A stretch of 64,000 nucleotides of DNA from Priestia koreensis (GCF_001274935.1 NZ_LILC01000013.1:62001-126000); one strand, 5' to 3'; positions 1 to 7,778 are shown, counted from the stretch's first letter. A program made the numbers and translations. The notes: generated from the sequence alone by a model not told the origin.

Positions 1-894
1 GCGCTCCCCGTTAAAAGAGAAGATGCCCCATACCGCTGCATCAAGAGCTCGCTCTAAATCGGCATCTTCAAAGACGATAAGCGGTGACTTCCCGCCAAGC
101 TCCATGGAGGTTTTCTTTAACGTGTCGGCCGCGTTTCGAATAATCGTGCTTCCCGTCACGGTTTCGCCCGTAAAGGAAATCGCTTTTACGTCGGGATGCT
201 CGACAAGCGCCGCTCCTGCTGTTTCACCAAAGCCATGAACAACGTTAAAAACACCTTTTGGAACCCCTGCTTTATGGATCACTTCTGCTAGCTTGTTAGC
301 CGTAAGAGGTGAAAGCTCCGCTGGTTTTAGTACAACCGTGTTACCAGTTGCAAGAGCTGGTGCAACCTTCCATGTTTCAAGCATAAACGGCGCGTTCCAC
401 GGGGTAATGAGACCGACTACGCCAAGCGGCTTGTAGATGGTGTAATTCATAAATTCGTCGTCCTGCTGATACGCTTCACCGTACAGCTTTGCTTCTACCA
501 TTTTGGCGTAAAAGCGGAAGTTCGTTGCAGCACGCGAAACCATTTTTCTCGTTTGACTAATCGGTAGCCCTGTATCAATCGCTTCTAAAATCGCAATCTC
601 TTCAACTTCTTCATCAATCACATCGGCAATTTTGTTTATATACGTCATTCGCTCAGCTAGCTTCAGCTTGCTCCACGTGTTCTCAAAGGCATGTTTCGCT
701 GCTTCGACCGCTTCTTTAATATCTTCTTTTCGGCCTTCGGCAACCTCATTTAGCACTTCGTTTGTAAACGGACTTTTATTTTGAAAGGTACCATTTCCCT
801 TTGCATGAAGAAATTCTCCGTTAATATAGAGCTGAACATCATGAACAAATTTTTTTGCTTCTGTTGAACTTTGATCCGTCGTTTTATGTGTCAT
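1..894 (-). CDS. hpaE: 5-carboxymethyl-2-hydroxymuconate semialdehyde dehydrogenase, HpaE/HpcC type (3' end outside window)
   Basis: NAD-dependent aldehyde dehydrogenase that should oxidise the semialdehyde made by ring cleavage of homoprotocatechuate. The first 298 residues are present and the frame runs off the left edge. Visible family features: TPWNAP (Asn167, oxyanion hole), the FTGET nucleotide-binding segment near 241, and MELGGKSP with the general base Glu265; the catalytic Cys lies beyond the edge. Start ATG at 894 follows a GAGGTGAAA ribosome site. It lies 14 bp downstream of the DapA-like aldolase and is probably co-transcribed with it. The substrate is inferred from the neighbouring hpaG/hpaF genes; by sequence alone it could be another betaine-aldehyde-type dehydrogenase. 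Confidence 0.82.
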   Translation of the reverse strand, partial: MTHKTTDQSSTEAKKFVHDVQLYINGEFLHAKGNGTFQNKSPFTNEVLNEVAEGRKEDIKEAVEAAKHAFENTWSKLKLAERMTYINKIADVIDEEVEEIAILEAIDTGLPISQTRKMVSRAATNFRFYAKMVEAKLYGEAYQQDDEFMNYTIYKPLGVVGLITPWNAPFMLETWKVAPALATGNTVVLKPAELSPLTANKLAEVIHKAGVPKGVFNVVHGFGETAGAALVEHPDVKAISFTGETVTGSTIIRNAADTLKKTSMELGGKSPLIVFEDADLERALDAAVWGIFSFNGER

Positions 895-908
895 ATTTTC
901 ACCTCATT

Positions 909-1835
909 TTAGTTCGTTGAGATATGATCTGGTAACGTGACGTACTTCGATAGCACGTGACGAATTTCGTCTTGAAGAGCCTGTGTCGGCAAATCCATTG
1001 GGAGACGTAGGACTGGTTTAATGCTTCCCATCATGCCCATTGCGGCTTTTAGCGGAGCAGGATTCGTGTCTTTAAAGAGCACATCATTAAGCTCCATTAA
1101 ATCAAAATGCAGGTCTTGCGCGCGTTTAACATCGCCTTCATTCCAGGCGTCATAAATTTCTGCGACCTTATTAGGCAAAATGTTGGCCGTTGCGCTAATG
1201 TGCCCTGCTCCACCAATTGCAAGCATCGGATAACAAAGCAGTTCAATGCCTGAATACAGTAAAAAGTCACGACCACAGTGAAGCAACACGCGATTCACGT
1301 GTTCAAAATCTTTATTGGATTCTTTCACGCCGATAATGTTTGGACAGTCTTGGCTAAGCTTTGCGAGCGTCTCTGGCTGAAGGTTTGTTGCGGTTCTTCC
1401 TGGGATGTTATAGACGATGATGGGGATGGAAACAGAATCAGCAACGGCCTTAAAGTGTTTGTATAAAGCGTGCTGTGAAGGTTTGTTGTAATAAGGAACG
1501 ATGACAAGCGCTGCATCAGCACCCATTTCTTCTGCTTTTTTTGTTAAGTACAGCGTTTCATCATGGTTCGTTGAGCCTGTACCTGGAACAAATGGGACTC
1601 GTCCATTAATGGCTTTTGAGGCGGCTTGCATCACTTGGACACGCTCTTCTACCGTTAGAGAGCTTGGTTCACCTGTCGTGCCCGTTACTGAAATAGCGTG
1701 CGTTCCTTTTTCAATATGCCAGTTAATGAGTTTTTCAAAGGACGGAAAATCAATGGAATAGTCGTCGTTAAATGGGGTAATGACGGGGGCAATCGACCCT
1801 CTTAGTTTTTTCTTTGCTTCTGCGTATCTAGACAT
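909..1835 (-). CDS. DapA-family class I aldolase of the homoprotocatechuate pathway
   Basis: A 308-residue TIM-barrel lyase of the dihydrodipicolinate synthase/N-acetylneuraminate lyase family. It shows GTTGE (53-57), YYNKP (115-119), YNIPGRT with Tyr142, and the Schiff-base Lys171 in GVKESN. The true DapA of lysine synthesis is normally elsewhere; here the gene sits directly before hpaE and divergent from hpaG/hpaF. I infer that it cleaves 2,4-dihydroxyhept-2-ene-1,7-dioate to pyruvate and succinate semialdehyde, the step done by the unrelated HpaI in enterobacteria. Start at 1835 has AAGGAG eight bases upstream. Annotation as plain dapA would be misleading; the substrate remains an inference. 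Confidence 0.75.
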   Translation of the reverse strand: MSRYAEAKKKLRGSIAPVITPFNDDYSIDFPSFEKLINWHIEKGTHAISVTGTTGEPSSLTVEERVQVMQAASKAINGRVPFVPGTGSTNHDETLYLTKKAEEMGADAALVIVPYYNKPSQHALYKHFKAVADSVSIPIIVYNIPGRTATNLQPETLAKLSQDCPNIIGVKESNKDFEHVNRVLLHCGRDFLLYSGIELLCYPMLAIGGAGHISATANILPNKVAEIYDAWNEGDVKRAQDLHFDLMELNDVLFKDTNPAPLKAAMGMMGSIKPVLRLPMDLPTQALQDEIRHVLSKYVTLPDHISTN

Positions 1836-1877
1836 CTATTTATCACTCCTTATGGATCTTGGAATCTAAAAAATAAA

Positions 1878-1891
1878 TGAAAACCCTTTCA
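1878..1891. promoter_or_regulatory. cre-like palindrome upstream of the aldolase-hpaE operon
   Basis: The 14-mer tgaaaaccctttca matches the CcpA operator consensus TGWAANCGNTNWCA except for one central base. Thirteen of its 14 bases recur at 3374-3387 in front of the divergent hpaG operon. A minus-strand -10 candidate (tataac, complement of 1915-1920) would place the site about 15-28 bases into the transcript, a usual repression position. It may instead be the operator of a pathway-specific regulator. Confidence 0.45.
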
Positions 1892-1895
1892 TAAA

Positions 1896-1918
1896 ATACC
1901 TTAACATGTGGTATGTTA
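1896..1918. promoter_or_regulatory. overlapping dyads in the aldolase promoter, possible LysR-type binding site
   Basis: Two interlocked inverted repeats are visible: ATAC-N11-GTAT (1896-1914) and TAACAT-N5-ATGTTA (1902-1918). LysR regulators bind interrupted dyads of this general kind, and a lysR gene starts 518 bp away. The spacing differs from the common T-N11-A core, so assignment to that regulator is only a suggestion. Confidence 0.3.
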
Positions 1919-1977
1919 TATGAGAAATATTGATAAAGTTGGTTTTCCATACGAAAAAAATATGCATGTTTGATTCA

Positions 1978-2026
1978 CTCCGCCACTGAGCCCTAACGGA
2001 GGGGCTGTTAGGGCTCAGTGGCGGAG
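1978..2026. repeat. perfect 20-bp inverted repeat with 9-base loop
   Basis: Arms 1978-1997 and 2007-2026 are exact reverse complements; the loop is ggaggggct. No T-run follows on either strand, so it is a poor intrinsic terminator. It is followed at 2031-2038/2063-2070 by a second, 8-bp inverted repeat (agcggatg/catccgct). It lies in the 600-bp non-coding interval between the two divergent hpa arms; its role is unknown. Confidence 0.85.
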
Positions 2027-2190
2027 CATAAGCGGATGCCGTCCTCCCTTGCGGGTTAACGTCATCCGCTCATGGTAGATCTTTGTGGGTTGGTTCGGGG
2101 AGTCTGGTATGGCGGTTGGTTTGGTGGATTTTATGTTGTGTAGTGATAGTCCCTAATTATGTTTGGTTCTGCTAGATCAATAGTAGAGCG

Positions 2191-2402
2191 TATCACCCTG
2201 CGTTGCGGGTGAGTGTGTGTCCTTTTTGGCTTGGCGGAGAGGTTATTTTGGTTCTGCTGGGATTACTAGTGTTGGCTATCACCCTGCGTTGCGGATGAGT
2301 GTGTGTCCTTTTTGGCTTGGCGGAGAGGTTATTTTGGTTCTGCTGGGATTACTAGTGTTGGCTATCACCCTGCGCTGCGGGTGGGTTTGTGTCCTTTTTG
2401 GC
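2191..2402. repeat. 86-bp direct tandem repeat, about 2.5 copies
   Basis: Copies begin at 2191, 2277 and 2363 (exact period 86) at the shared start tatcaccctgcg; the third copy stops after about 40 bases. Copies 1 and 2 differ at about one position, and a degenerate partial copy may precede 2191. The array ends 33 bp before the LysR start codon. The period is not a multiple of three and the short open frame across it is broken by the repeat, so I read it as non-coding. Confidence 0.85.
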
Positions 2403-2435
2403 ATTAGAGGCGATTTTATTTAGGAGGCTTGTGAA

Positions 2436-3335
2436 ATGGATATTAAGCAGCTTCGTTATTTTTGTACGATCGTGGAGGAGAAGCAGATTACGCGAGCTGC
2501 GAAAAAGCTTCATATGGCGCAGCCGCCTTTGAGTCAGCAGTTGAAGCAGCTTGAGTCCGAACTTGAGGTGACGCTTTTTGAGCGAAACGGTCGTCTTATG
2601 GAAGTGACGGAGTGTGGGCTTGTGTTGTATACAAAGGCAAAAAAGATTTTAGCTGATTTGGATGAGACGGTTGTGGAGGTAAAGAGTACGGATGAAGGGT
2701 TAAAGGGTGTTGTTGCCGTTGGAGCGAGCAAGTCTTGTTTTTCGTATTTGCCAGCGCGTATTAAAGCGTTTCGTGAAACGTATCCGCTTGTAACATTTCA
2801 GCTCCGTGAGGGTGATACGTTTCATATTAGCGAGCTGTTAAAGACGCGTGCGATTGATCTTGCCGTAACGAGGCTCCCTCTTGAAAGCAGCGACCATGAG
2901 TTTTCTATGATTCCTCTTCCAAAGGAGTCCTATGTGTTCGTGATTCCGCAATCGTGGTGGCAGTTGGTTTCAAAGAAGACGTCTGTTCAGATGAAGGAGA
3001 TACAAGATTTTCCGCTTTTGTTGCTTCATCGTATTAATGGCAAGGGGCAGTTTGAGATGATTGTGAATGAATGCAAGCGTCACGGGTTTAAGCCGAACGT
3101 GATTTTGGAATGCCCAGATGCGTCCATGATTTTATCGCTCGTCGAGTCAGAAGTTGGGGCAACAATCGTTCCAAAGTCGACGCTTTCCGCTATTCCCCAG
3201 CTAAATACGGTCGCGCTTTCGATTGAGGATTCCGAAATTGTCTCAGAGTCAGCCGTTATTTGGCTGAAGGATCGCTATTTGTCAAAGAGCGCTCAGCACT
3301 TTTTAGAATTGTTTCAACAAGACGTCATAAAATAA
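2436..3335 (+). CDS. LysR-family transcriptional regulator, probable regulator of the hpa genes
   Basis: A 299-residue LysR protein: N-terminal winged helix-turn-helix at about 1-60 (AAKKLHMAQPPLSQQLKQLE), linker helix, and a periplasmic-binding-like effector domain from about 90. ATG follows AGGAGG with normal spacing. It lies between the aldolase-hpaE arm (minus) and the hpaG1-hpaG2-hpaF arm (plus), which suggests it controls one or both, with a pathway intermediate as inducer. Only 94 bp separate its stop from the hpaG1 start, and that gap holds a promoter candidate and a cre-like site, so hpaG1 is probably transcribed separately. The specific effector cannot be read from sequence. Confidence 0.85.
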   Translation: MDIKQLRYFCTIVEEKQITRAAKKLHMAQPPLSQQLKQLESELEVTLFERNGRLMEVTECGLVLYTKAKKILADLDETVVEVKSTDEGLKGVVAVGASKSCFSYLPARIKAFRETYPLVTFQLREGDTFHISELLKTRAIDLAVTRLPLESSDHEFSMIPLPKESYVFVIPQSWWQLVSKKTSVQMKEIQDFPLLLLHRINGKGQFEMIVNECKRHGFKPNVILECPDASMILSLVESEVGATIVPKSTLSAIPQLNTVALSIEDSEIVSESAVIWLKDRYLSKSAQHFLELFQQDVIK

Positions 3336-3387
3336 TTGTTTGAAAGTTTACGAGTCTTCATATATGCTGTTAACGAAAACCCTTTCA
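3336..3387 (+). promoter_or_regulatory. promoter candidate and cre-like site in front of hpaG1-hpaG2-hpaF
   Basis: A weak sigma-A pair is visible: TTGTTT at 3336-3341, 17 bases, then CATATA at 3359-3364. Just downstream, 3374-3387 reads cgaaaaccctttca, nearly identical to the site at 1878-1891 in front of the divergent arm. The shared element suggests common control of both arms. Confidence 0.4.
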
Positions 3388-3429
3388 ATATCTCACCTCT
3401 TTTTTATAGAGCGTTTAGGAGTGAAGTCG

Positions 3430-4206
3430 ATGAAGAATATACGAATTAAACTTACTGGTTCACCCACTCTAAAAGAAGCTTCTATTCACCAAGATTTCCA
3501 TTCCATTACCCTTTCAACACAGACCATTCAGCTCGAAAATCTCATCTGCGATCCGCCCGTTCATGGAACGGTATACGGCACGCTTTTAAATTATAAGGGA
3601 GAGCTTGAAGCATTAGGTGATCAGGTACATAATGCGCCGTATCAAAAGCCACCTGTGGCACCGGTTTTATACATTAAGCCTGTGAATACCTTATCTGGTA
3701 TGCATCACTCTATTCCACTACCTGCTGATGCCACTCATCTTTCTGTTGGGGCAGCTTTGGCTGTCGTTTTTAACGAAACTGCATCAAACGTTACGGAGCA
3801 AAAAGCGCTAGATTACGTGTTAGGTTATACGATCGCTAATGATGTGAGTATTCCGCACGATATGTATTTCCGTCCGGCGATTAAGCAAAAAGCACGAGAC
3901 GGATTTTGCCCCATCGGTCCTTACATTATCCTGAAAGAGCATGTCAAAGACCCAGATCATCTTACAGTTCGAGTTTTCGTAAACGGCGAATTAAAGCAGG
4001 AAAACACAACCGCAAATCTTATTCGCTCTGTTTCCAAGCTTATTTCTGATGTCTCATCATTTATGACCTTTTACAAAGGCGATGTTTTACTGATCGGGGT
4101 TCCAGAGAATAAACCGCTTGTTCAAAACGGTGATGTTGTGCGCATTGAACTAGAGGGCATTGGGTATTTAGAAAACGTCGTTCAGCTTGAGGAGGTAAAA
4201 GGATGA
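3430..4206 (+). CDS. hpaG1: HpaG1-like FAH-family protein (N-terminal half of HpcE), homoprotocatechuate pathway
   Basis: A 258-residue fumarylacetoacetate hydrolase-fold protein matching the N-terminal half of the E. coli bifunctional decarboxylase/isomerase HpcE (shared motif RPAIKxKxRDGFCPIG at about residues 148-163). The acidic metal-binding E-x-E of the FAH family is absent (it reads VGAALAV), as I recall for the N-terminal half of HpcE; the metal site should sit in HpaG2. I chose the ATG at 3430 because AGGAG precedes it by about 9 bases; an upstream ATG at 3340 lacks a ribosome site. Its stop overlaps the hpaG2 start (ATGA), indicating translational coupling. Confidence 0.85.
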   Translation: MKNIRIKLTGSPTLKEASIHQDFHSITLSTQTIQLENLICDPPVHGTVYGTLLNYKGELEALGDQVHNAPYQKPPVAPVLYIKPVNTLSGMHHSIPLPADATHLSVGAALAVVFNETASNVTEQKALDYVLGYTIANDVSIPHDMYFRPAIKQKARDGFCPIGPYIILKEHVKDPDHLTVRVFVNGELKQENTTANLIRSVSKLISDVSSFMTFYKGDVLLIGVPENKPLVQNGDVVRIELEGIGYLENVVQLEEVKG

Positions 4207-4943
4207 AAAAAGCGCGCGTTGCTTATAATGGAACGATTCATAACGCTGTTGGAGTAGAAGAAGGATTGCAGCTTCCAAGCGGCCAAATCGTCGAAGAAAA
4301 TGACGTCATTTTCCTTCCTCCTGTTCAACCTAAAACCGTGTTTGCGCTCGGATTAAACTACGCAGATCATGCGAAGGAGCTGTCCTTTAATGCGCCGACC
4401 GAGCCGCTTGTGTTTTTAAAAGGACCAAACACATTTGTTGGGCACAGATCGAAAACGGTTCGTCCTCTTGATGCGACGAATATGCACTATGAATGTGAGC
4501 TTGCGGTCGTCATCGGTCGATCAGGAAAACATATTAAAAAAGAAGAGGCCTATGATTATGTTGCGGGCTATACCGTTGCAAATGACTATGCTGTTCGAGA
4601 TTACCTTGAAAATTACTATCGCCCGAACCTAAAAGTAAAAAACCGTGATACGTGTACTCCGATCGGCCCGTGGCTTGTTGATGCATCAGACGTAGGAGAT
4701 CCGATGAATTTAAGCTTGCGTACGGTTGTAAATGGAAACGTGACGCAGGAAGGCAACACCCGAGACATGATTTTTGATATCCCAACGCTCATCGAATATT
4801 TAAGCAGCTTCATGACCCTAAACGAGCACGATATTATTTTAACAGGCACTCCGGAAGGTTTAGTGGACACGAAGATTGGAGATGAAGTAACGGTTGAAAT
4901 CGAAGGAATTGGTCGACTAACGAATTGGATTGTTAGCGAATAG
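4203..4943 (+). CDS. hpaG2: HpaG2: 2-hydroxyhepta-2,4-diene-1,7-dioate isomerase / 5-oxopent-3-ene-1,2,5-tricarboxylate decarboxylase
   Basis: A 246-residue FAH-family enzyme corresponding to the C-terminal half of HpcE. It carries the metal ligands Glu97 and Glu99 (HYECELAVVIG) and Asp128 (VANDYAVRD), and the conserved DYLENYYRPNL segment. Acts in the cytoplasm on the open-chain product of homoprotocatechuate cleavage. Start overlaps the hpaG1 stop by 4 bp, and hpaF follows after 11 bp. Gram-positive species commonly carry the two HpcE halves as separate subunits. Confidence 0.9.
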   Translation: MKKARVAYNGTIHNAVGVEEGLQLPSGQIVEENDVIFLPPVQPKTVFALGLNYADHAKELSFNAPTEPLVFLKGPNTFVGHRSKTVRPLDATNMHYECELAVVIGRSGKHIKKEEAYDYVAGYTVANDYAVRDYLENYYRPNLKVKNRDTCTPIGPWLVDASDVGDPMNLSLRTVVNGNVTQEGNTRDMIFDIPTLIEYLSSFMTLNEHDIILTGTPEGLVDTKIGDEVTVEIEGIGRLTNWIVSE

Positions 4944-4954
4944 GAGGAATAGCC

Positions 4955-5341
4955 ATGCCTCATTTCACTTTGGAATATACCGATAATATTAAGCAGGAAG
5001 CGCGCATATCACTACTTTTAGAAAAGGTGAATGATCTACTAATTTCAAAGTCTCCCCTTTTCCCTGTCGGTGGCATTCGCTCGCGGGCAATTGAACTTCA
5101 CGACTATCGCGTTGCTGATGGAAAGGAAGACGATGCGTTCGTTCATGCAACGTTAAAAATTGGCGCGGGGCGTTCAGAAGCTGATAAAAAAAACGTATGT
5201 GAGGAGCTGTTTGCCGTCATAAAGGAGCATTTTGCTGAAATGTACGAACGACGCTATTTAGCCCTCTCGTTAGAGCTGATCGAATTCAGTGAAGCAGGCA
5301 CGTACAAGCATAATAATATCCATGGGCGATTTCGGAAATAG
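4955..5341 (+). CDS. hpaF: 5-carboxymethyl-2-hydroxymuconate delta-isomerase
   Basis: A 128-residue tautomerase-superfamily enzyme (HpcD/HpaF). The catalytic Pro follows the initiator Met (MPHFTLEYTDN), and the family segments GIRSRA, DAFVHATLKIGAGR and the C-terminal NNIHGRF are present. Isomerises 5-carboxymethyl-2-hydroxymuconate in the homoprotocatechuate pathway. ATG at 4955 has AGGAGG upstream. Last gene of the hpaG1-hpaG2-hpaF operon; the ring-cleavage dioxygenase (hpaD) and hydroxylase (hpaBC) are not in the window and may lie left of position 1. Confidence 0.92.
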   Translation: MPHFTLEYTDNIKQEARISLLLEKVNDLLISKSPLFPVGGIRSRAIELHDYRVADGKEDDAFVHATLKIGAGRSEADKKNVCEELFAVIKEHFAEMYERRYLALSLELIEFSEAGTYKHNNIHGRFRK

Positions 5342-5422
5342 TGGTATAACCAAAAAATAGCTGACGAAAAGCTCTATTAGCTATTCAATGATCAGTCAAC
5401 TGATTTTTATATCGATAAAAAA

Positions 5423-5455
5423 CGAACGTCACTCCCCTATGAAGAGTGACGTTCG
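5423..5455. terminator. bidirectional terminator between hpaF and the secreted-protein gene
   Basis: 12-bp perfect stem (5423-5434 with 5444-5455) and a 9-base loop. The A-rich tract at 5414-5422 gives a T-run on the minus strand, so it mainly serves the minus gene ending at 5466. Confidence 0.8.
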
Positions 5456-5465
5456 CTGTTTGTGA

Positions 5466-5909
5466 TTAGTTTGCAAATGGAATCCATGACATATAGAAAT
5501 TCACTTTTTTCTTCGTGCCTGTATTCACCGTATAAAATCGATACGAGTAGCCATTCGGAATTTTTGGTGACGTAAAATGAGTTGTTCCATTTTTTGTAGC
5601 CGTTACAGTTTTGACCGTTTTCCAGCTGTATTTGCTGTTTTTACGAGTTTGAATGTAAACTTTATAAGAGCCGCTCACAGAACTATTTGACTTAATGTAA
5701 CCGTTTGTTAAGCTAAATGTTTTGACTCTAGAATCATACTTATCTCCATAAGCTTTAGATGTTACATAGTTCGTGAAATATCCACTTCGAGTTAATTGAA
5801 CTTCAAAACCTGCTGCTTCTGCTTTACTTGGAGTTGCAAGACCAGTAGCAGAAACACCACCGACTAATAGAGCTACGCTCATTGCTGTTGATAATAACAT
5901 TTTCTTCAT
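5466..5909 (-). CDS. small secreted protein of unknown function
   Basis: 147 residues. MKK start, hydrophobic core and an AxA-type signal peptidase site near residue 32 (SKAEA-A) indicate Sec export. The mature part (about 115 residues) is rich in Ser, Thr, Lys and Tyr with short beta-like segments and no Cys. I recognise no family. I chose the ATG at 5909 because the signal peptide starts there and a GAGG site precedes it; an in-frame upstream start (5987) would add 26 residues that spoil the signal peptide. Confidence 0.7.
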   Translation of the reverse strand: MKKMLLSTAMSVALLVGGVSATGLATPSKAEAAGFEVQLTRSGYFTNYVTSKAYGDKYDSRVKTFSLTNGYIKSNSSVSGSYKVYIQTRKNSKYSWKTVKTVTATKNGTTHFTSPKIPNGYSYRFYTVNTGTKKKVNFYMSWIPFAN

Positions 5910-6049
5910 GATGAGAACCTCGCTTATGTAATTGGTATGATGAACTTTCAATTTATAGCCATCTACTAGTATATCAGTGCTCACCACAAATGGAATGAGC
6001 CATAAATAGCAAATTAACTAGTTCTATAGTAAGGTCTTTTACATATGCG

Positions 6050-6196
6050 TTAATTCAACCACTCAACAATCCAAACAATCGCATACATTGGCACAGCGAC
6101 GATGAGCCCCCCTGCTATTAAATAGCTAAGCGACCGAATAATAAAGAAAAACCAATCACGAATTGCCCCTGCCAAATCATCAATAAATTGTAGCAT
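6050..6196 (-). CDS. 48-residue membrane peptide
   Basis: Open frame of 49 codons with GAGGAGG nine bases before ATG at 6196. The product has an amphipathic N-terminus (MLQFIDDLAGAIRDW) followed by two hydrophobic stretches separated by Arg-Ser and Gly-Gly. No family recognised. It lies 24 bp downstream of the BltD-like gene on the same strand and may share its transcript. Confidence 0.6.
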   Translation of the reverse strand: MLQFIDDLAGAIRDWFFFIIRSLSYLIAGGLIVAVPMYAIVWIVEWLN

Positions 6197-6220
6197 TGCA
6201 AAACCTCCTCTTTTTAGTAG

Positions 6221-6667
6221 CTAAGCAATGGTGTATTTAAATATGAGCTCACCGTTTGGATCACGTTCGTTGATAAACGTAAAACCGATCTTGGTGTACA
6301 AGTGATAGGCCTGTCTATTTTCTTCAATAATGCTTAAGTAAACAACGTTAACCCCGTACTCTTTTGACACATGGTCAATGAGTTGTTTCATGGCTGTCTT
6401 CCCGTATCCTTTTCCCTGGTATTTTTCATCAATCATAATGCGATCAATCCACGTGTCACAAGAATCACCAAAGGAACCGTACATAGCAAATCCAATGATG
6501 ATGTCATCATTATAAATAGCGACCGGTTTCCACTCAGAGTATGTATTGGCTTCTTGCAGACACTGATCGACCGTTTCGATAAAGGGTTCCTGCTCGCGCT
6601 TAATTTTTATGTTTCGAACAAGGGATTTGTTTGTGTCATCAATTGATTTAAAATGAATGTTTGCCAT
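6221..6667 (-). CDS. GNAT N-acetyltransferase, BltD (spermine/spermidine acetyltransferase)-like
   Basis: 148 residues of one GNAT fold; acetyl-CoA pyrophosphate loop QGKGYGK and C-terminal NRQAYHLYTKIGF. The pattern FAMYGSF...DRIMIDEKYQGKGYG resembles the polyamine acetyltransferase BltD of B. subtilis, so a polyamine or related amine substrate is plausible. Start 6667 has GGAGGG upstream. A paralogue is encoded at 11642-12103. A perfect 11-bp palindrome (6753-6780) lies in the divergent promoter region shared with the next GNAT gene. Confidence 0.8.
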   Translation of the reverse strand: MANIHFKSIDDTNKSLVRNIKIKREQEPFIETVDQCLQEANTYSEWKPVAIYNDDIIIGFAMYGSFGDSCDTWIDRIMIDEKYQGKGYGKTAMKQLIDHVSKEYGVNVVYLSIIEENRQAYHLYTKIGFTFINERDPNGELIFKYTIA

Positions 6668-6752
6668 TTTTGTTGCCCTCCACTACGTGTAGAAGAAATT
6701 CACTTCCATCACTACTTTCACCCAACTTACCATAAGATCCATTATTTGTTAA

Positions 6753-6780
6753 TACAAACTTGTTCGTGTACAAGTTTGTA
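6753..6780. promoter_or_regulatory. perfect 11-bp inverted repeat, operator candidate
   Basis: tacaaacttgt (6753-6763) and acaagtttgta (6770-6780) are exact reverse complements around a 6-base spacer. It lies in the 192-bp gap between two divergent GNAT genes; no T-run follows. A dimeric repressor site is the simplest reading. Confidence 0.5.
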
Positions 6781-6859
6781 CTATTTTTCTAAACATCCGT
6801 TCCTCCTGTGGTAAAATTAGTAAAAAACATAGTGGATAGTGTCATTGGAGGAAATACAT

Positions 6860-7738
6860 ATGGTTGTAAAAATTAAAAAATATCATGGGAGAAACGAAGA
6901 TCAGTTGATGGAATTGCTACAGGCATGCTTTGAGGAAAAAAGTGTACGTGGTCTGATGAATCGTGCGCATGATGTGTACGCAGCTATGGTCGGTACAGAG
7001 CTCGCCGGAATTGTATTCTCATGGTCAAATAGCTTTCACCCATTTTGCACATACATACGAATGTTATGTCACCCCTGTTATCGACATTTACAGGTAGAGG
7101 AGAAATTAGTAGAGAAGGCTCTAGACAATCGAAAAGACTCACTTCCCCTTCAGACGTCGATTTGGGAAACGTCTGTTAACTTGAAAGAGCTGTATACGAA
7201 AAAAGGATTCAAAGAAATTAGACGAACGTACATGACGACGTTAAAGGTCGCTCATGTAGTGGAACATCCTTTTGGTCGTCCTGAAAATGTTGAGCTAAAA
7301 ACCCTTGCTGATCTAGCAGCAAATAAGCATTTAACAGATGAATTAGCGGGTCTTGTGAAGCGCAATTATGAAGAGACACACCTTGACAATCCGGTTGCTC
7401 ACTTTTCAGTAAGTGAATGGAAAGACATAATTTTTGCTGACGATGTGATTAAAAACGGAAGTTATGTTCTAGTCGATCAAAACGAACATCATATCGCGGC
7501 GTATTCGTTTCTCCATGAAGGCTCGCAGGAAAACTTCGTGGAATTAGGGTGGTTTGGTGCGTCAGATAACGAGGCTCTCATTCTCCCAATCATACAGCAA
7601 CAAATTTTAGATTCGCTCAACAATGGAATAGAGTTAATTACGGGAGAGTTTGATACGACAAGCACCTATGCAATGAACGTATTAAAGCATTTCCCATTTG
7701 CGCCAAGTCCGACTTGGATCACCTATCGGTTGACATAG
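6860..7738 (+). CDS. GNAT-fold acetyltransferase with two tandem domains
   Basis: 292 residues. The N-terminal half (1-120) and C-terminal half (150-292) both look like GNAT folds; the first ends in ELYTKKGFKEI, the usual GNAT tail. The acetyl-CoA loop is weakly conserved in both halves, so catalytic activity is uncertain. I use ATG 6860, which has GGAGG eight bases upstream, rather than the GTG at 6839. Divergent from the BltD-like gene. Confidence 0.65.
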   Translation: MVVKIKKYHGRNEDQLMELLQACFEEKSVRGLMNRAHDVYAAMVGTELAGIVFSWSNSFHPFCTYIRMLCHPCYRHLQVEEKLVEKALDNRKDSLPLQTSIWETSVNLKELYTKKGFKEIRRTYMTTLKVAHVVEHPFGRPENVELKTLADLAANKHLTDELAGLVKRNYEETHLDNPVAHFSVSEWKDIIFADDVIKNGSYVLVDQNEHHIAAYSFLHEGSQENFVELGWFGASDNEALILPIIQQQILDSLNNGIELITGEFDTTSTYAMNVLKHFPFAPSPTWITYRLT

Positions 7739-7749
7739 AGACTATCACA

Positions 7750-7774
7750 AAAAGGTGCTTTTAAAGCACCTTTT
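7750..7774. terminator. bidirectional terminator between converging genes
   Basis: 11-bp perfect stem aaaaggtgctt/aagcacctttt with a 3-base loop, A-tract on the left and T-tract on the right, between genes ending at 7738 (plus) and 7779 (minus). Confidence 0.85.
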
Positions 7775-7778
7775 GCAC

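Noticed and set aside
2217..2423. 68-codon plus-strand frame across the 86-bp repeats
   Set aside because: It depends on the repeat array, has repeated segments in changing frames and no ribosome site; the array is read as non-coding.
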